A stretch of 64,000 nt of DNA from Thauera sp. 2A1 (GCF_009469595.2 NZ_SSXV01000001.1:186001-250000), one strand, 5' to 3'; counted from the first letter of the stretch, positions 48,029-58,150 are shown. Translations and numbers: made by a program. Notes: generated by a model from the letters alone, not told the origin.

Positions 48029-48481
48029 ATGATGCGTCGGGAAACCGCCTACAAGCTGGCCGGCAGGCATCATGAGCACCCTGCGCCCGGAAGCGGGCTG
48101 ACCAAGCAGCGCGAACTGCGCTTCAAGGCGATGCCGCCCGGCCAGGTCGAACGTGCGTGGCAGGCCCTCAGAATGCTCAAGGGCCTGCATGTGGAACGCA
48201 GCAACCGCGCGCACGCAGTGATCGTGCGCTATTCGGTGCTCGACTACTCTCTCGAGGTGCTCGAGGATGCACTGCGCGACGCCGGATTCGCCCTCGACAA
48301 CACGCTGTACATGAAGCTTGTCCGCGCGCTGGTGTATTTCACCGAGGAAACCCAGCGTCACAACCTGGTCTCTCCCGAACGGCTGATCAAGCAGTCTAAC
48401 GAGGTCTACATCCAGGCCTGGAACCATCACGTGCACGGCGATCACGACGACACGCCGCCGGAGCTTCGCGAATACAAGTAA
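48029..48481 (+). CDS. Conserved hypothetical protein after ctpA
   Basis: A 150-residue soluble protein I cannot assign. Residues 30-95 look like a ferredoxin-like (heavy-metal-associated) alpha-beta fold: RELRFKAMPPGQVERAW, GLHVERS, VIVRYSVLDYSLEVLEDALRDAGF. A basic N-terminus and an acidic-histidine tail (HHVHGDHDD) may bind metal. It begins 15 bp after ctpA and is likely in the same operon. Confidence 0.72.
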   Translation: MMRRETAYKLAGRHHEHPAPGSGLTKQRELRFKAMPPGQVERAWQALRMLKGLHVERSNRAHAVIVRYSVLDYSLEVLEDALRDAGFALDNTLYMKLVRALVYFTEETQRHNLVSPERLIKQSNEVYIQAWNHHVHGDHDDTPPELREYK

Positions 48482-48578
48482 GGCAGGACGACAGGAGGGC
48501 GGGGCACGAGTCGCGCGGCAACATGCCGCCACGCACCGGCGCCACCTTCGAGTCTGCATCTTGCTGCGCCCATCGGCC

Positions 48579-49352
48579 ATGAACGACGATCAACTGCTGC
48601 GCTACAGCCGCCACATCCTGCTGCCTGAAATCGACGTTGCCGGCCAGGAGGCCATCCTCGGCGCACGGGTGCTCGTCATCGGTGCCGGGGGGCTCGGCTC
48701 GCCCGCGGCCATGTATCTTTCGGCGGCTGGTGTCGGCACGCTGGCGCTTGCCGATCACGACACCGTCGATCTGACCAACCTGCAGCGCCAGATCCTGCAT
48801 TCGGCCGAGTCGATCGGCAGGCTGAAAGTCGAATCGGGGCGCGACACCCTGCACCGCCTGAATCCCCATTGCCGTGTGGAGACGATTGCGCAGCGCCTCG
48901 AAGGCGAGGCGCTGGCCGAACAGATTGCGGCGGCTGACGTGGTGCTCGACTGCTGCGACAACTTCGCCACCCGCCATGCGGTGAACCGGGCATGCGTGCG
49001 CCATCGCAAGCCGCTGGTGTCCGGTGCGGCGATCCGCTTCGACGGCCAGGTGTCCGTTTTCGACCTGCGTCACGCCGATTCAGCCTGCTATCACTGCCTG
49101 TTTCCCGAAGGCGAAGATGTCGAGGAGGTGCGCTGCGCGGTGATGGGCGTGTTCGCGCCGCTGGTCGGCATCATCGGTGCGGTGCAGGCGGCCGAGGCGC
49201 TCAAGCTGATCGTGGGTTGTGGCGAACCGCTGGCCGGGCGCCTGCTGCTGCTCGAGGGCTTGTCGATGACCTGGCGCAGCGTCGCCTACGGCAAGGATCC
49301 AGACTGCGCCGTGTGCGGCCAGCCTGTGCAGCAGCCGACGCCGACGCTATGA
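48579..49352 (+). CDS. moeB: HesA/MoeB/ThiF family adenylyltransferase
   Basis: A 257-residue E1-like enzyme. The nucleotide motif GAGGLGSPA is near 41, the DHDTVDLTNLQRQ loop near 66, and a zinc site is formed by CYHC and CAVC. Such proteins adenylate the C-terminus of MoaD or ThiS for sulfur transfer. No moaD or thiS is nearby. The gene end overlaps the converging ribD by 6 bp. MoeB versus ThiF is uncertain. Confidence 0.88.
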   Translation: MNDDQLLRYSRHILLPEIDVAGQEAILGARVLVIGAGGLGSPAAMYLSAAGVGTLALADHDTVDLTNLQRQILHSAESIGRLKVESGRDTLHRLNPHCRVETIAQRLEGEALAEQIAAADVVLDCCDNFATRHAVNRACVRHRKPLVSGAAIRFDGQVSVFDLRHADSACYHCLFPEGEDVEEVRCAVMGVFAPLVGIIGAVQAAEALKLIVGCGEPLAGRLLLLEGLSMTWRSVAYGKDPDCAVCGQPVQQPTPTL

Positions 49353-50468
49353 GGATTGCTCATCCGGCGCCTGGCCGCCATGGACGAGGCGGGCGAGCAG
49401 CCTGAGGTCGTTGCCGATGCTGCGCAGGTCGTGGATGCGCAGGCGCAGCGCGTCGTCGAGTCGGGCAAGTTCGGGCAGCCGGAACAGGCCCTGGGCCGCA
49501 TCCCCGACCAGCATCGGCGCCACGTAAAGCAGCAGCTCGTCGACACAATGCGCGCGCAGCAGTGAACCGTTCAGCTTCATGCCGGCCTCGGCGTGGATCT
49601 CGTTGAGACCGCGGTCGGCGAGGGCCTGCATCAGTCGCTGAAGGTCGACCTTGCCGGCGGCATCCGGCAACACTTCCACCTGATGTCCGTCGGCTTCCAG
49701 TGCGCGAATGCGGGCCCCATCCACGGCGGCGGTTGCGATCAGGATGGGCTCGTCCTGCAGGATGCGCGCGTGGGGCAGGATGTCCAGCCTGGCGTCCACG
49801 ACGATGCGCAAGGGCTGCCGCTCGCAAGGTACGGCGCGCACGGTGAGTTGCGGATCGTCCTCGCGCACGGTGCCGATGCCGGTCAATATGGCGCAGGCGC
49901 GTGCCCGCCAGCGGTGACCGTCGCGGCGCGCGGCTTCGCCGGTGATCCATTGGCTGACGCCGTTGTTCAGCGCGGTCTTGCCGTCCAGCGTGCTCGCCGC
50001 CTTCAGCCGCAGCCAGGGGCGGCCGCGCGTCATGCGTGACACGAAGCCGATGTTGAGTTCTCGTGCCTCGCCCTGCAGCAGACCGTGCTCGGTGACGATG
50101 CCGGCTGCACGCAGGCGTGCGAGTCCGCGGCCGGCGACGAGCGGATTCGGATCTTCCATTGCCGCCACCACACGTCCGACGCCGGCATCGATCAGCGCAT
50201 CGGCGCAGGGCGGGGTGCGGCCGAAGTGGGAGCATGGTTCGAGGGTCACGTAGGCGGTGGCGCCGCGCGCGGCGCTGCCCGCCATCGACAGTGCGTGGAC
50301 CTCGGCATGAGGTTCGCCGGCGCGCCGGTGCCAGCCTTCGCCGACAATCTGGCCGTCCTTCATCAGCACGCAGCCGACGCGGGGGTTCGGCGAGGTCGTC
50401 TCCAGGCCACGCGCCGCGAGCGCGAGCGCCCGGGCCATCGCCGCGTGGTCAGTTGCCGAAAAGATCAT
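49347..50468 (-). CDS. ribD: Bifunctional riboflavin biosynthesis protein RibD
   Basis: A 373-residue fusion of a deaminase (about 1-145) and a 5-amino-6-(5-phosphoribosylamino)uracil reductase (about 150-370), steps two and three of riboflavin synthesis. The zinc motif is HAEVHAL with [11 protein letters not shown], and the reductase has LDGKTAL. Its start overlaps the 3' end of nrdR by 20 bp, so they are cotranscribed, a common nrdR-ribD pairing. Confidence 0.95.
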   Translation of the reverse strand: MIFSATDHAAMARALALAARGLETTSPNPRVGCVLMKDGQIVGEGWHRRAGEPHAEVHALSMAGSAARGATAYVTLEPCSHFGRTPPCADALIDAGVGRVVAAMEDPNPLVAGRGLARLRAAGIVTEHGLLQGEARELNIGFVSRMTRGRPWLRLKAASTLDGKTALNNGVSQWITGEAARRDGHRWRARACAILTGIGTVREDDPQLTVRAVPCERQPLRIVVDARLDILPHARILQDEPILIATAAVDGARIRALEADGHQVEVLPDAAGKVDLQRLMQALADRGLNEIHAEAGMKLNGSLLRAHCVDELLLYVAPMLVGDAAQGLFRLPELARLDDALRLRIHDLRSIGNDLRLLARLVHGGQAPDEQSS

Positions 50469-50964
50469 TCTCGGAGTCGGCGGCAGGTTGCGCGGGCGGA
50501 CGGCCGCGCTTGGGACGGGCCTGCACTTCCCGGATCACTTCGGAGAATTCGTCCACGTCGGCGAAGTTGCGATACACCGACGCAAAGCGGATATAGGCGA
50601 CCTTGTCGAGCTGCTTGAGCTCCTTCATCACCAGTTCGCCGACTTTCTCACTCGGTACTTCCTGCTCGCCCATCGACAGCAGGCGGCCTTCGATGCGGTC
50701 GACGGCGGCCTCGATCGCCTCCATGGTGACGGGGCGCTTGCGCAGCGCGAGCTTCATGCTGCCGGCGAGCTTGCCGTGGTCGAACTCGGTGCGATTCCCG
50801 TTGCGCTTGACGATGTGCGGCATCTTGAGGTCGATGCGCTCGTAGGTGGTGAAGCGCTTGTCGCAGTTCACGCAGCGACGGCGACGCCTCACGACGTCGC
50901 CGTCCTCGTTCTCGCGCGTGTCGGTGACCTGAGTGTTCGGGTCGCCGCAGAAGGGGCACTTCAT
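50449..50964 (-). CDS. nrdR: Transcriptional repressor NrdR
   Basis: A 171-residue NrdR, the repressor of ribonucleotide reductase genes. It has an N-terminal zinc ribbon (C3, C6, C31, C34) and an ATP-cone domain that senses ATP/dATP. The C-terminal tail ([19 protein letters not shown]) is longer than in the shortest members. It lies about 46 bp after glyA on the same strand, giving the order glyA-nrdR-ribD, found widely in proteobacteria. Confidence 0.96.
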   Translation of the reverse strand: MKCPFCGDPNTQVTDTRENEDGDVVRRRRRCVNCDKRFTTYERIDLKMPHIVKRNGNRTEFDHGKLAGSMKLALRKRPVTMEAIEAAVDRIEGRLLSMGEQEVPSEKVGELVMKELKQLDKVAYIRFASVYRNFADVDEFSEVIREVQARPKRGRPPAQPAADSENDLFGN

Positions 50965-51010
50965 GGCTGGTCGGGCGAGAAGGGCAGGGCATGCACCCTG
51001 CCCGGGGCGC

Positions 51011-52261
51011 TTACTTGCCGTACACTGGGAACTTGGCGCACAGCTCGGCGACCTGGCCGCGCACGCGTGCGAGCACCGCCTGATCATCCGGCGCATCGAG
51101 CACGTCGGCGATGAGGTGGGCGATTTTCTCGGCCTCGATCTCGGTGAAGCCACGGGTGGTCATCGCCGGCGAGCCGATGCGGATGCCGGAGGTGACGAAG
51201 GGTTTTTCCGGATCGTTCGGGATCGCGTTCTTGTTCACAGTGATGTGGGCGCTGCCCAGCACTGCCTCGGCAGCCTTGCCGGTGATCTTCTTCGGGCGCA
51301 GGTCCACCAGGAACACGTGGCTCTCGGTGCGGCCGGAGACGATGCGCAGGCCGCGCTCTTCGGACAGCACGCGCGCCATCACGCGGGCGTTGGCGATGAC
51401 CTGCTCCTGGTAGTTGCGGAACGCGGGCGAAGCCGCTTCCTTGAAGGCGACCGCCTTGCCCGCGATCACATGCATCAGCGGGCCACCCTGCAGGCCGGGG
51501 AAGATGGCGGAGTTGATCGCCTTCTCGTGCTCGGCCTTCATCAGGATGATGCCGCCGCGCGGGCCGCGCAGGGTCTTGTGCGTGGTCGAGGTGACGACGT
51601 CGGCGTGCGGCACGGGGCTCGGATAGAAACCCGCCGCGATCAGGCCCGCATAGTGCGCCATGTCCACCCAGAAGATGGCGCCGACTTCCTTCGCGATCTT
51701 CGCGAAACGCTCGAAGTCGATGCGCAGCGAGTAGGCCGAAGCGCCGGCGATGATGATGCGAGGCTTGTGCTCGCGCGCCAGCGCTTCCATCTGGCCGTAG
51801 TCGATCTCTTCCTTTTCGTTCAGGCCGTAGGCAACGACGTTGAACCACTTGCCCGACATGTTCAGCGGCATGCCATGGGTGAGGTGGCCGCCTTCGGCCA
51901 GGCTCATGCCCATGATGGTGTCGCCCGGCTTGGCGAAGGCCATCAGGACTGCCTGGTTCGCCTGTGAGCCCGAGTTGGGCTGCACGTTCGCTGCCTCGGC
52001 GCCGAACAGCTTCTTCAGACGATCGATCGCCAGTTGTTCAGCAAGATCGACATGCTCGCACCCGCCGTAGTAACGCTTGCCCGGATAGCCTTCCGCATAC
52101 TTGTTCGTGAGCTGGGAGCCCTGGGCTTCCATCACGGCGTGGGAGACGTAGTTTTCCGATGCGATCAGTTCGATGTGGTCTTCCTGGCGGCGGTTCTCCG
52201 CCTGGATGGCGGCCCACAGCTCGGGATCGACCTTGGCGAGGGTGTCTTGCGAGGAGAACAT
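51011..52261 (-). CDS. glyA: Serine hydroxymethyltransferase
   Basis: A 416-residue PLP enzyme that interconverts serine and glycine and charges tetrahydrofolate with one carbon. The PLP lysine is in [12 protein letters not shown] near 230; [15 protein letters not shown] and the C-terminal [16 protein letters not shown] segment (here [13 protein letters not shown]) are present. The ATG at 52261 gives the usual N-terminus. A tandem GGCCGATTCA lies upstream of the gene, of no known meaning. Confidence 0.97.
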   Translation of the reverse strand: MFSSQDTLAKVDPELWAAIQAENRRQEDHIELIASENYVSHAVMEAQGSQLTNKYAEGYPGKRYYGGCEHVDLAEQLAIDRLKKLFGAEAANVQPNSGSQANQAVLMAFAKPGDTIMGMSLAEGGHLTHGMPLNMSGKWFNVVAYGLNEKEEIDYGQMEALAREHKPRIIIAGASAYSLRIDFERFAKIAKEVGAIFWVDMAHYAGLIAAGFYPSPVPHADVVTSTTHKTLRGPRGGIILMKAEHEKAINSAIFPGLQGGPLMHVIAGKAVAFKEAASPAFRNYQEQVIANARVMARVLSEERGLRIVSGRTESHVFLVDLRPKKITGKAAEAVLGSAHITVNKNAIPNDPEKPFVTSGIRIGSPAMTTRGFTEIEAEKIAHLIADVLDAPDDQAVLARVRGQVAELCAKFPVYGK

Positions 52262-52374
52262 GGAGCAGACTCTGAAGAGGGTTGATTTCGGACGCAAATT
52301 CTACCATGCGAGCGCACGTCGGGCTCCGCCGCGGCGCAGGCGGGCTGCGCCGGTTCAGGCCGATTCAGGCCGAT

Positions 52375-53043
52375 TCAAGCATTTGGCAGTTCGTCCAGCG
52401 CCTGCGCCAGGTGGCGCTCGTCGCCCCAGTGGATCAGGCGCCAGCGCCCCGCGTCGCGCTCGATCCAGTTCAGTGCGGCATTGGGGATCGCGAAATCGCG
52501 TGGCGTGTGCAGCGGCTTGGCGGCCGCGAGGCGGTGGGCGATATCGAGCACGCCACCGTGGGTGACGACGAGCACGTGCTGCCCGGTGTGGCGCTGCGCG
52601 ATGTCGGCCAGGGCTTCCGTCACGCGCGCGGCGAAGGCAGCGAGGCTTTCACCCTGTCCGGGAATGGGCTGGTCGAGCTCGCGTGCCTTGAAGCGAGCAT
52701 AGGCCTCGGGATAACGCCTGGCCGCCTCATCGTAGGTGAGGCCCTGGAAGTGTCCGTAATGGCGCTCGCGCAGGCGTTGCTCGGTCAGCAGCGGTTGCGG
52801 TCGCTGCGCGGCAATCGCCTGAGCGGTGACTTGCGCGCGCTGCAGGTCGCTGCTGTACATCGCGTTGAAATGGAAGGCTGCCAGGCTGTGCGCGGTGCTC
52901 TGTGCCTGGGCATGGCCCCTCTGGTTCAGCGGGATGTCGATGTGGCCCTGAAGGCGCCGCTCGGCATTCCAGCTCGTCTCGCCATGGCGGACAAGGCAGA
53001 TCCTGCACGCGTTGGGGGTGAAAGCTTGAATGTGCCTGTTCAT
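52375..53043 (-). CDS. Histidine phosphatase family protein (phosphoglycerate-mutase-like)
   Basis: A 222-residue member of the histidine phosphatase superfamily with the RHG motif CLVRHGETSWN (16-26), a second catalytic histidine in VVTHGGVLD, and SSDLQRAQVTA. It resembles GpmB/CobC proteins; the substrate could be a small phosphate ester. Phosphoglycerate mutase activity is not assured. It is divergent from the TRAP transporter genes. Confidence 0.88.
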   Translation of the reverse strand: MNRHIQAFTPNACRICLVRHGETSWNAERRLQGHIDIPLNQRGHAQAQSTAHSLAAFHFNAMYSSDLQRAQVTAQAIAAQRPQPLLTEQRLRERHYGHFQGLTYDEAARRYPEAYARFKARELDQPIPGQGESLAAFAARVTEALADIAQRHTGQHVLVVTHGGVLDIAHRLAAAKPLHTPRDFAIPNAALNWIERDAGRWRLIHWGDERHLAQALDELPNA

Positions 53044-53063
53044 TGATACGTACTCGCCCTAGC

Positions 53064-53091
53064 TTGGCGCAAACCCGCCCCATGCAATAAT
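53064..53091 (+). promoter_or_regulatory. Candidate promoter of the TRAP transporter operon
   Basis: TTGGCG (53064-53069) and AATAAT (53086-53091), preceded by TGC, are 16 bp apart in the 163-bp divergent region before dctQ. Match to sigma-70 consensus is moderate. Confidence 0.35.
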
Positions 53092-53206
53092 CTTCGCGCC
53101 CTTTGGCTCCGTTTCACGTTCGTGGAACTCGTGGAGCGCTCTCCTGCGGAGCCGAATGCATGTGTCCGCCGGAATCCGAACCGATATTTCTTTCGAGGAG
53201 CTTTTC

Positions 53207-53800
53207 GTGTCCTTCCTGCTTAGCCTCTCCCGGTTGATCGACTGGATCAACGAACGGGTCGGTCGAGGCGTGCTGTGGCTGGTGCTGATCGCGGTGGTGA
53301 TCAGCGCAGGCAATGCGCTCGTCCGCAAGCTGTTTAACACAAGTTCGAACGCACTGCTCGAGATCCAGTGGTATCTGTTTGCAGCGATCTTCATGCTTGC
53401 CGCGGGTTACACCTTCCTGCGCAACGAGCACGTGCGCATCGACGTCGTCACCAGCCACCTGTCGCCCCGAGGGCAGAACATCGTGGACATCATCGGCATC
53501 CTCTTCTTCCTGATGCCGATGGTCGGGCTGGTGCTGTGGCTGTCGTGGTCGCCCTTCATGCTGTCGTTCAAGTCCGGCGAGATGTCGGCCAACGCAGGCG
53601 GCCTGATTCGCTGGCCGGTGAAGCTGCTGCTGCCGGCGGGCATGGCGTTGCTTTTCCTGCAGGCAATCTCGGAATTGATCAAGCGCATCGCCTTCCTTGC
53701 CGGCCATATCCCCAATCCGCTGGACAAGCGCAAAGGACCATCGGCCGAAGAGGAACTCGCCGCCTCGATCAAGGCGCAGAAGCAAGGGGAGGCGAAATGA
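53207..53800 (+). CDS. dctQ: TRAP transporter small permease DctQ
   Basis: A 197-residue four-helix membrane protein, the small subunit of a tripartite ATP-independent periplasmic transporter for carboxylates. Hydrophobic segments are near 20-40, 55-75 (WYLFAAIFMLAAGYTFL), 95-115 and 140-160. I chose the GTG at 53207 because it sits 7 nt after GAGGAG; an ATG at 53156 would add 17 residues. It overlaps dctM by 4 bp. Confidence 0.92.
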   Translation: MSFLLSLSRLIDWINERVGRGVLWLVLIAVVISAGNALVRKLFNTSSNALLEIQWYLFAAIFMLAAGYTFLRNEHVRIDVVTSHLSPRGQNIVDIIGILFFLMPMVGLVLWLSWSPFMLSFKSGEMSANAGGLIRWPVKLLLPAGMALLFLQAISELIKRIAFLAGHIPNPLDKRKGPSAEEELAASIKAQKQGEAK

Positions 53801-55437
53801 CCCAGTTCCTGATCGCCAACATGGCGCCGGTGATGTTCGCGGCGCTCGTGTTCTTCCTGTTGCTGGGTTTCCCGGTGGCATTCGCGCTCGCCGCCAACGG
53901 CATCCTGTTCGGCCTCGTCGGCATCGAGCTCGGCCTGCTCAGCCCGGCGCTGTTCCAGGCCCTGCCGGAGCGCATCTTCGGCATCATGGCCAACGACACG
54001 CTGCTGGCTATTCCCTTCTTCACCTTCATGGGGCTGATCCTCGAGCGCAGCGGCATGGCCGAAGACCTGCTCGACACCATTGGCCAGCTCTTCGGGCCGA
54101 TCCGCGGCGGCCTCGCCTATGCGGTGATCTTCGTCGGCGCACTGCTCGCGGCAACCACCGGCGTGGTGGCGGCTTCGGTGATCTCCATGGGGCTCATCTC
54201 GCTGCCGATCATGATGCGCTACGGCTACGACCACCGCATCGCCTCGGGCGTGATCGCGGCCTCGGGCACGCTGGCGCAGATCATCCCGCCCTCGCTGGTG
54301 CTGATCGTGCTTGCGGACCAGTTGGGCCGCTCGGTCGGTGACATGTACCAGGGCGCGCTGCTGCCCGGCCTGGTGCTGACAGGTCTGTACGTAGGCTACA
54401 TCCTGCTGGTCACCATCTTCTGGCCGAAAGCGGCGCCCGCGATGCCGCCTGAAGCAAGGACGATCCGTGAAGACGATGGCGCCAGCGGCCTGCGCTCGCT
54501 TGGCGTGCTGCTGGTGCTGTCGGTCGGCGTGGCCTGGCTGTTCGCGCAGTGGTTTGGCGCCGGCAAGGCCAAGGACGAGGTCATCGTGATCGGTGCGCTG
54601 GTGGCGATCGGCTTCGCCTTCGTCGCCGCGATCATCAACCGCGTGACCGGCATGGGCCTGCTGTCGAGGATGGCCGAGCGTGTCACCTTCGTGCTGATTC
54701 CGCCCCTCGGCCTGATCTTCCTCGTGCTGGGCACGATCTTCATCGGCGTCGCGACGCCGACCGAAGGGGGTGCGATGGGTGCCGTCGGCGCCGTGCTGAT
54801 GGCATTGTCGCGCAAGCGCCTGTCGTTGGGCTTGCTCAAGCAGGCGATGGACTCCACGACCAAGCTGTCGTGCTTCGTGGTGTTCATCCTGATCGGCTCC
54901 ACCGTCTTCGGCCTCACCTTCCGCGGAGTCAATGGCGACCTGTGGGTGGAACACCTGCTGATCTCCATGCCAGGCGGCCAGACCGGCTTCCTGATCGCGG
55001 TGAACATCCTCGTTTTCCTGCTCGCCTTCTTCCTCGATTTCTTCGAGCTTGCGTTCATCATCGTGCCGCTGCTGGCACCGGTGGCGGACAAGCTGGGGAT
55101 CGACCTGATCTGGTTCGGGGTGCTGCTGGCGGTGAACATGCAGACTTCGTTCATGCACCCGCCGTTCGGCTTCGCGCTGTTCTTCCTGCGCTCCGTCGCG
55201 CCACCAAAGGTCAAGACCACGGAGATCTACTGGGGCGCCGTGCCTTTCGTGATCATCCAGATCATCATGGTCGCGCTGATCATCATGTTCCCCAACCTGA
55301 TCTCGCACGAGGTTGCCAAGGGTGGAGGCAAGCCGGCCGAGCTCCAGCTCGAGCTGCAGTTGCAGCAGGGTAGTGGAGGCGGAGACGGAGACGGCGGCGC
55401 GCCTGACCTGTTGCAGCAACTGCAAGGGCAGAAATGA
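53797..55437 (+). CDS. dctM: TRAP transporter large permease DctM
   Basis: A 546-residue membrane protein of about 12 segments, the Na+-driven transport subunit. Family features include GFPVAFALAANGI, AIPFFTFMG, ASGTLAQIIPPSL and VATPTEGGAMGA. An insert near 225-265 and a Gln/Gly-rich tail (LELQLQQGSGGGDG) make it longer than the typical 430 residues. The ATGA overlap with dctQ shows translational coupling. Confidence 0.95.
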   Translation: MTQFLIANMAPVMFAALVFFLLLGFPVAFALAANGILFGLVGIELGLLSPALFQALPERIFGIMANDTLLAIPFFTFMGLILERSGMAEDLLDTIGQLFGPIRGGLAYAVIFVGALLAATTGVVAASVISMGLISLPIMMRYGYDHRIASGVIAASGTLAQIIPPSLVLIVLADQLGRSVGDMYQGALLPGLVLTGLYVGYILLVTIFWPKAAPAMPPEARTIREDDGASGLRSLGVLLVLSVGVAWLFAQWFGAGKAKDEVIVIGALVAIGFAFVAAIINRVTGMGLLSRMAERVTFVLIPPLGLIFLVLGTIFIGVATPTEGGAMGAVGAVLMALSRKRLSLGLLKQAMDSTTKLSCFVVFILIGSTVFGLTFRGVNGDLWVEHLLISMPGGQTGFLIAVNILVFLLAFFLDFFELAFIIVPLLAPVADKLGIDLIWFGVLLAVNMQTSFMHPPFGFALFFLRSVAPPKVKTTEIYWGAVPFVIIQIIMVALIIMFPNLISHEVAKGGGKPAELQLELQLQQGSGGGDGDGGAPDLLQQLQGQK

Positions 55438-55443
55438 GCCAAA

Positions 55444-55469
55444 CCGGCTGGCGCTTCGGTGCCAGCCGG
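55444..55469. repeat. Inverted repeat between dctM and its terminator
   Basis: CCGGCTGGC (55444-55452) pairs with GCCAGCCGG (55461-55469) over an 8-nt centre. It directly precedes the main terminator and may add to it. Confidence 0.5.
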
Positions 55470-55480
55470 AGGCAGGAACG

Positions 55481-55512
55481 AAAAAAAACCGCACCGAAGT
55501 GCGGTTTTTTTT
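55481..55512. terminator. Strong bidirectional intrinsic terminator
   Basis: AAAAAAAACCGCAC-cgaa-GTGCGGTTTTTTTT: a perfect stem with a run of eight A on one side and eight T on the other, so it works in both directions. It lies between the converging dctM and dctP. Confidence 0.93.
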
Positions 55513-55523
55513 GGCAGTCGTGC

Positions 55524-56675
55524 TTAACGCTGCGTTTGCACGAAGCGGTCCATGCTGGCTTCCGCGACGCTGAACCAGGCGTTCTCAGTTTTGCGGTATT
55601 TGTCGTAGGCTGCGAAGATCTTCGCGAAGGCCGGATTCTTGCCGGACTCCTCGTTGTAGAACTCGAATGCCGCCTTGTAGGCAGCTTTCAAGACGTCGTC
55701 CGGAAAGGCGTGCAGCTTGGCACCGTTCGACAGGAGCCGGGCGAGGGCCTGCGGGTTCTTGTCGTCGTACGAGGACATCATCGTCACGTTGGCTTCGTGC
55801 GCCGCCGCGCGGAACGCCGACTGGTAGATCTTGGGCAGCTTGTCCCACTCGGCCTTGTTGACGAAGAAATGGATCGCCGGGCCCGGCTCCCACCAGCCCG
55901 GGTAATAGTAGTTCGGCGCGACCTTGTAGAAGCCAAGCTTCTCGTCGTCGTACGGACCCACCCACTCGGCGGCATCGATGGTGCCCTTTTCCAGCGAGGG
56001 GTAGATGTCACCGCCAGCGATCTGCTGCGGGATTGCGCCGATGCGCGCGAACACCTCTCCGCCGAGGCCGGCGATGCGCATCTTCAGGCCTTTCACGTCC
56101 TCCAGCGACTTCACCGGGTTGCGGAACCAGCCGCCCATCTGCACGCCGGTGTTGCCGCCGGCGAAGGACACCACGTTGTAGTTGCTGTAGAACTCGTCGA
56201 GCAAGGCCTGGCCGCCGCCGAACTGCAGCCATGCGTTCATCTGCCTGGCATTGAGGCCGAAGGGCACCGAGGTGCCGAAGCCGAAGGTCTTGTCCTTGCC
56301 CACGTAGTAGTACGAGCAGGTGTGGCACGCTTCCACCGTGCCTTGCTGCACCGCGTCGAGCGCCTGCAGGCCGGGAACGATCTCCCCGCCGGGGAACACG
56401 CGGATGTCGAACTTGCCGTCGGTCATTTCGCGCAGGCGGTTCGCCAATGTCTCCGCACCGCCGAAGATGGTGTCGAGGCTCTTGGGGAAGCTGGACGTGA
56501 TGCGCCACTTGACTTCCGGCAGACCGGTCTGGACTGCTGGTGCTCCTGCGGTGCCGCCCGCCGGGGGCGCGGCGGGAGCGGCGGCTTGTTCCGTCTTGCC
56601 GCAGGCGGCAAGGCCCACGGCCGCTCCGGCTGCCAATCCAGCGCCGGCTTTCTTCAGAAATGAGCGACGTTCCAC
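55524..56675 (-). CDS. dctP: TRAP transporter substrate-binding protein DctP (TakP-like)
   Basis: A 383-residue periplasmic binding protein with a Tat-like RRSFLKKAG signal and a possible lipobox (GLAAC). The family core runs from VKWRITSSFPKSLD; the stretch GTIDAAEWVGPYDDEKLGF with PNYYYPGWWEPG resembles TakP-type keto-acid binders. It starts with GTG after GGAG. It is convergent with dctQM, and is the likely third part of that transporter, although transcribed separately. Substrate is inferred as a 2-oxo acid or another carboxylate. Confidence 0.92.
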   Translation of the reverse strand: MERRSFLKKAGAGLAAGAAVGLAACGKTEQAAAPAAPPAGGTAGAPAVQTGLPEVKWRITSSFPKSLDTIFGGAETLANRLREMTDGKFDIRVFPGGEIVPGLQALDAVQQGTVEACHTCSYYYVGKDKTFGFGTSVPFGLNARQMNAWLQFGGGQALLDEFYSNYNVVSFAGGNTGVQMGGWFRNPVKSLEDVKGLKMRIAGLGGEVFARIGAIPQQIAGGDIYPSLEKGTIDAAEWVGPYDDEKLGFYKVAPNYYYPGWWEPGPAIHFFVNKAEWDKLPKIYQSAFRAAAHEANVTMMSSYDDKNPQALARLLSNGAKLHAFPDDVLKAAYKAAFEFYNEESGKNPAFAKIFAAYDKYRKTENAWFSVAEASMDRFVQTQR

Positions 56676-56778
56676 GTTGTCTCCTAGTCGTGGTTGAGGA
56701 ATGAAAACATCAGCGGATGATTATAGGCACGGCAATCAGACAGGCACTCACGGAAAACCCTAGCCCCGCAGGGGCAGG

Positions 56779-58119
56779 TCAGCGGCCGGCGACCTTCATG
56801 CGTTCGATGAGCAGGGAGCCGCAGTGCTTGGCGCCACGCGGCAGCGCATCGTTGCCGATGGCGACGATGCCGCGGAACATGTCGCGCAGGTTGCCGGCGA
56901 TGGTGATCTCTTCCACCGCATGCTTGATGCGGCCCTTCTCGACCCAGAAGCCTGCCGCACCGCGTGAATAGTCGCCCGTGACGTAGTTCACACCGTGACC
57001 CAGCAGCTCGGTGACCAGCAGCCCGCGCTCCATCCTGCGCATCAGCGCCGGCAGGTCGTCGTCGCCCGCCTTCACCCGCAGGTTGTGCGAGCCGCCGGCA
57101 TTGCCGGTGGTCTGCATGCCCAGCTTGCGTGCCGAATAGGCGGACAGGAAGTAGCCCTGCAGCACGCCGTCGATCACCACCTCGCGGTCGTGCGTGGCCA
57201 CCCCTTCGTTGTCGAAGGGGCTGGAGCCGAATGCCTTCTTCAGGTGCGGACGCTCCGCGATGCTGACGACCGGCGAGAACACCGGCTGGCCGAGGCTGTC
57301 CAGCAGGAAGCTGGACTTGCGGTACAGCGAGCCGCCGCTCACCGCCTGCACGAAGTTGCCGATCAGCGCGACCGCCAGCGGTGCCTCGAAGATCACCGGC
57401 ACCTCGCAGGTGCGGATCTTCTTCGCGCCCAGGCGCGCCAGCGCCCGCTCGCCGGCGATGCGGCCGATGTCCTCGGCCGACATCAGCTCGGCCGCGTCGC
57501 GGCGCGAGTCGTACCAGTATTCCCGCTGCATGGCGTCGCCCTCGCCGGCGATCACCGAGCACGACAGGCCATGCCGGCTGCTGGCGTAGCCGCCGATGAA
57601 GCCATGGCTGTTGGCCGACACGAAGTGCGCCTGCTGGATCGAGGTGCTGGCGCCTTCCGAGTTGGTGATCTTGGGGCTCACCGCGAACGCGGCCTCTTCG
57701 CAGCGGCGCGCCAGCGCGATGGCGTCATCCACCTCGATATCCCACGGATGGAACAGGTCGAGGTCCGGGCAGTCCTTCGCCATCAGCGCAGCGTCCGCAA
57801 GCCCCGCGCACGGGTCGGGCGCGGTGAAGCGCGCGATCGACAGCGCGGCATCCACCGTCGCCTTGAGCGCGGCCTTCGAAAAGTCCGAGGTGCTCGCGTA
57901 ACCGCGCTGCTGGCCCAGATAGACGGTAACGCCGACGCCCTTGTCGCGGTTGTATTCGATGGTGTCGACCTCAGCCTTGCGTATCGACACCGATTGCCCG
58001 AAACCTTCCGACACGTCGGTGGCGCATGCGGAGGCGCCGCGCTTCTTCGCGTACTTGAGGATGTCGGTGGCGATCTCGCGCAACTGCGCCTGGGAGAAGG
58101 AAAAGCCTTGTTCGGACAT
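56779..58119 (-). CDS. pmbA: PmbA/TldE metalloprotease subunit
   Basis: A 446-residue PmbA (TldE) protein, the partner of TldD in a metalloprotease that matures some peptides and degrades unfolded ones. Features: ACATDVSEGFGQSVSIRK near the N-terminus, GVGVTVYLG, and the C-terminal GVNYVTGDYSRGAAGFWV. TldD itself carries the HExxH motif and is not in the window. It is divergent from yjgA. Confidence 0.95.
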   Translation of the reverse strand: MSEQGFSFSQAQLREIATDILKYAKKRGASACATDVSEGFGQSVSIRKAEVDTIEYNRDKGVGVTVYLGQQRGYASTSDFSKAALKATVDAALSIARFTAPDPCAGLADAALMAKDCPDLDLFHPWDIEVDDAIALARRCEEAAFAVSPKITNSEGASTSIQQAHFVSANSHGFIGGYASSRHGLSCSVIAGEGDAMQREYWYDSRRDAAELMSAEDIGRIAGERALARLGAKKIRTCEVPVIFEAPLAVALIGNFVQAVSGGSLYRKSSFLLDSLGQPVFSPVVSIAERPHLKKAFGSSPFDNEGVATHDREVVIDGVLQGYFLSAYSARKLGMQTTGNAGGSHNLRVKAGDDDLPALMRRMERGLLVTELLGHGVNYVTGDYSRGAAGFWVEKGRIKHAVEEITIAGNLRDMFRGIVAIGNDALPRGAKHCGSLLIERMKVAGR

Positions 58120-58144
58120 GGACGGGAGCGGGTGGGGCAAGGGC

Positions 58145-58150
58145 TATAAT
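58145..58150 (+). promoter_or_regulatory. Candidate -10 box of yjgA-mog
   Basis: A perfect TATAAT lies 33 bp upstream of the yjgA ATG. No convincing -35 hexamer was found at the right distance. Confidence 0.4.

Noticed and set aside
52355..52380. Short direct repeat GGCCGATTCA downstream of the glyA start region
   Set aside because: Only two to three partial copies; no structure or partner to suggest a function.
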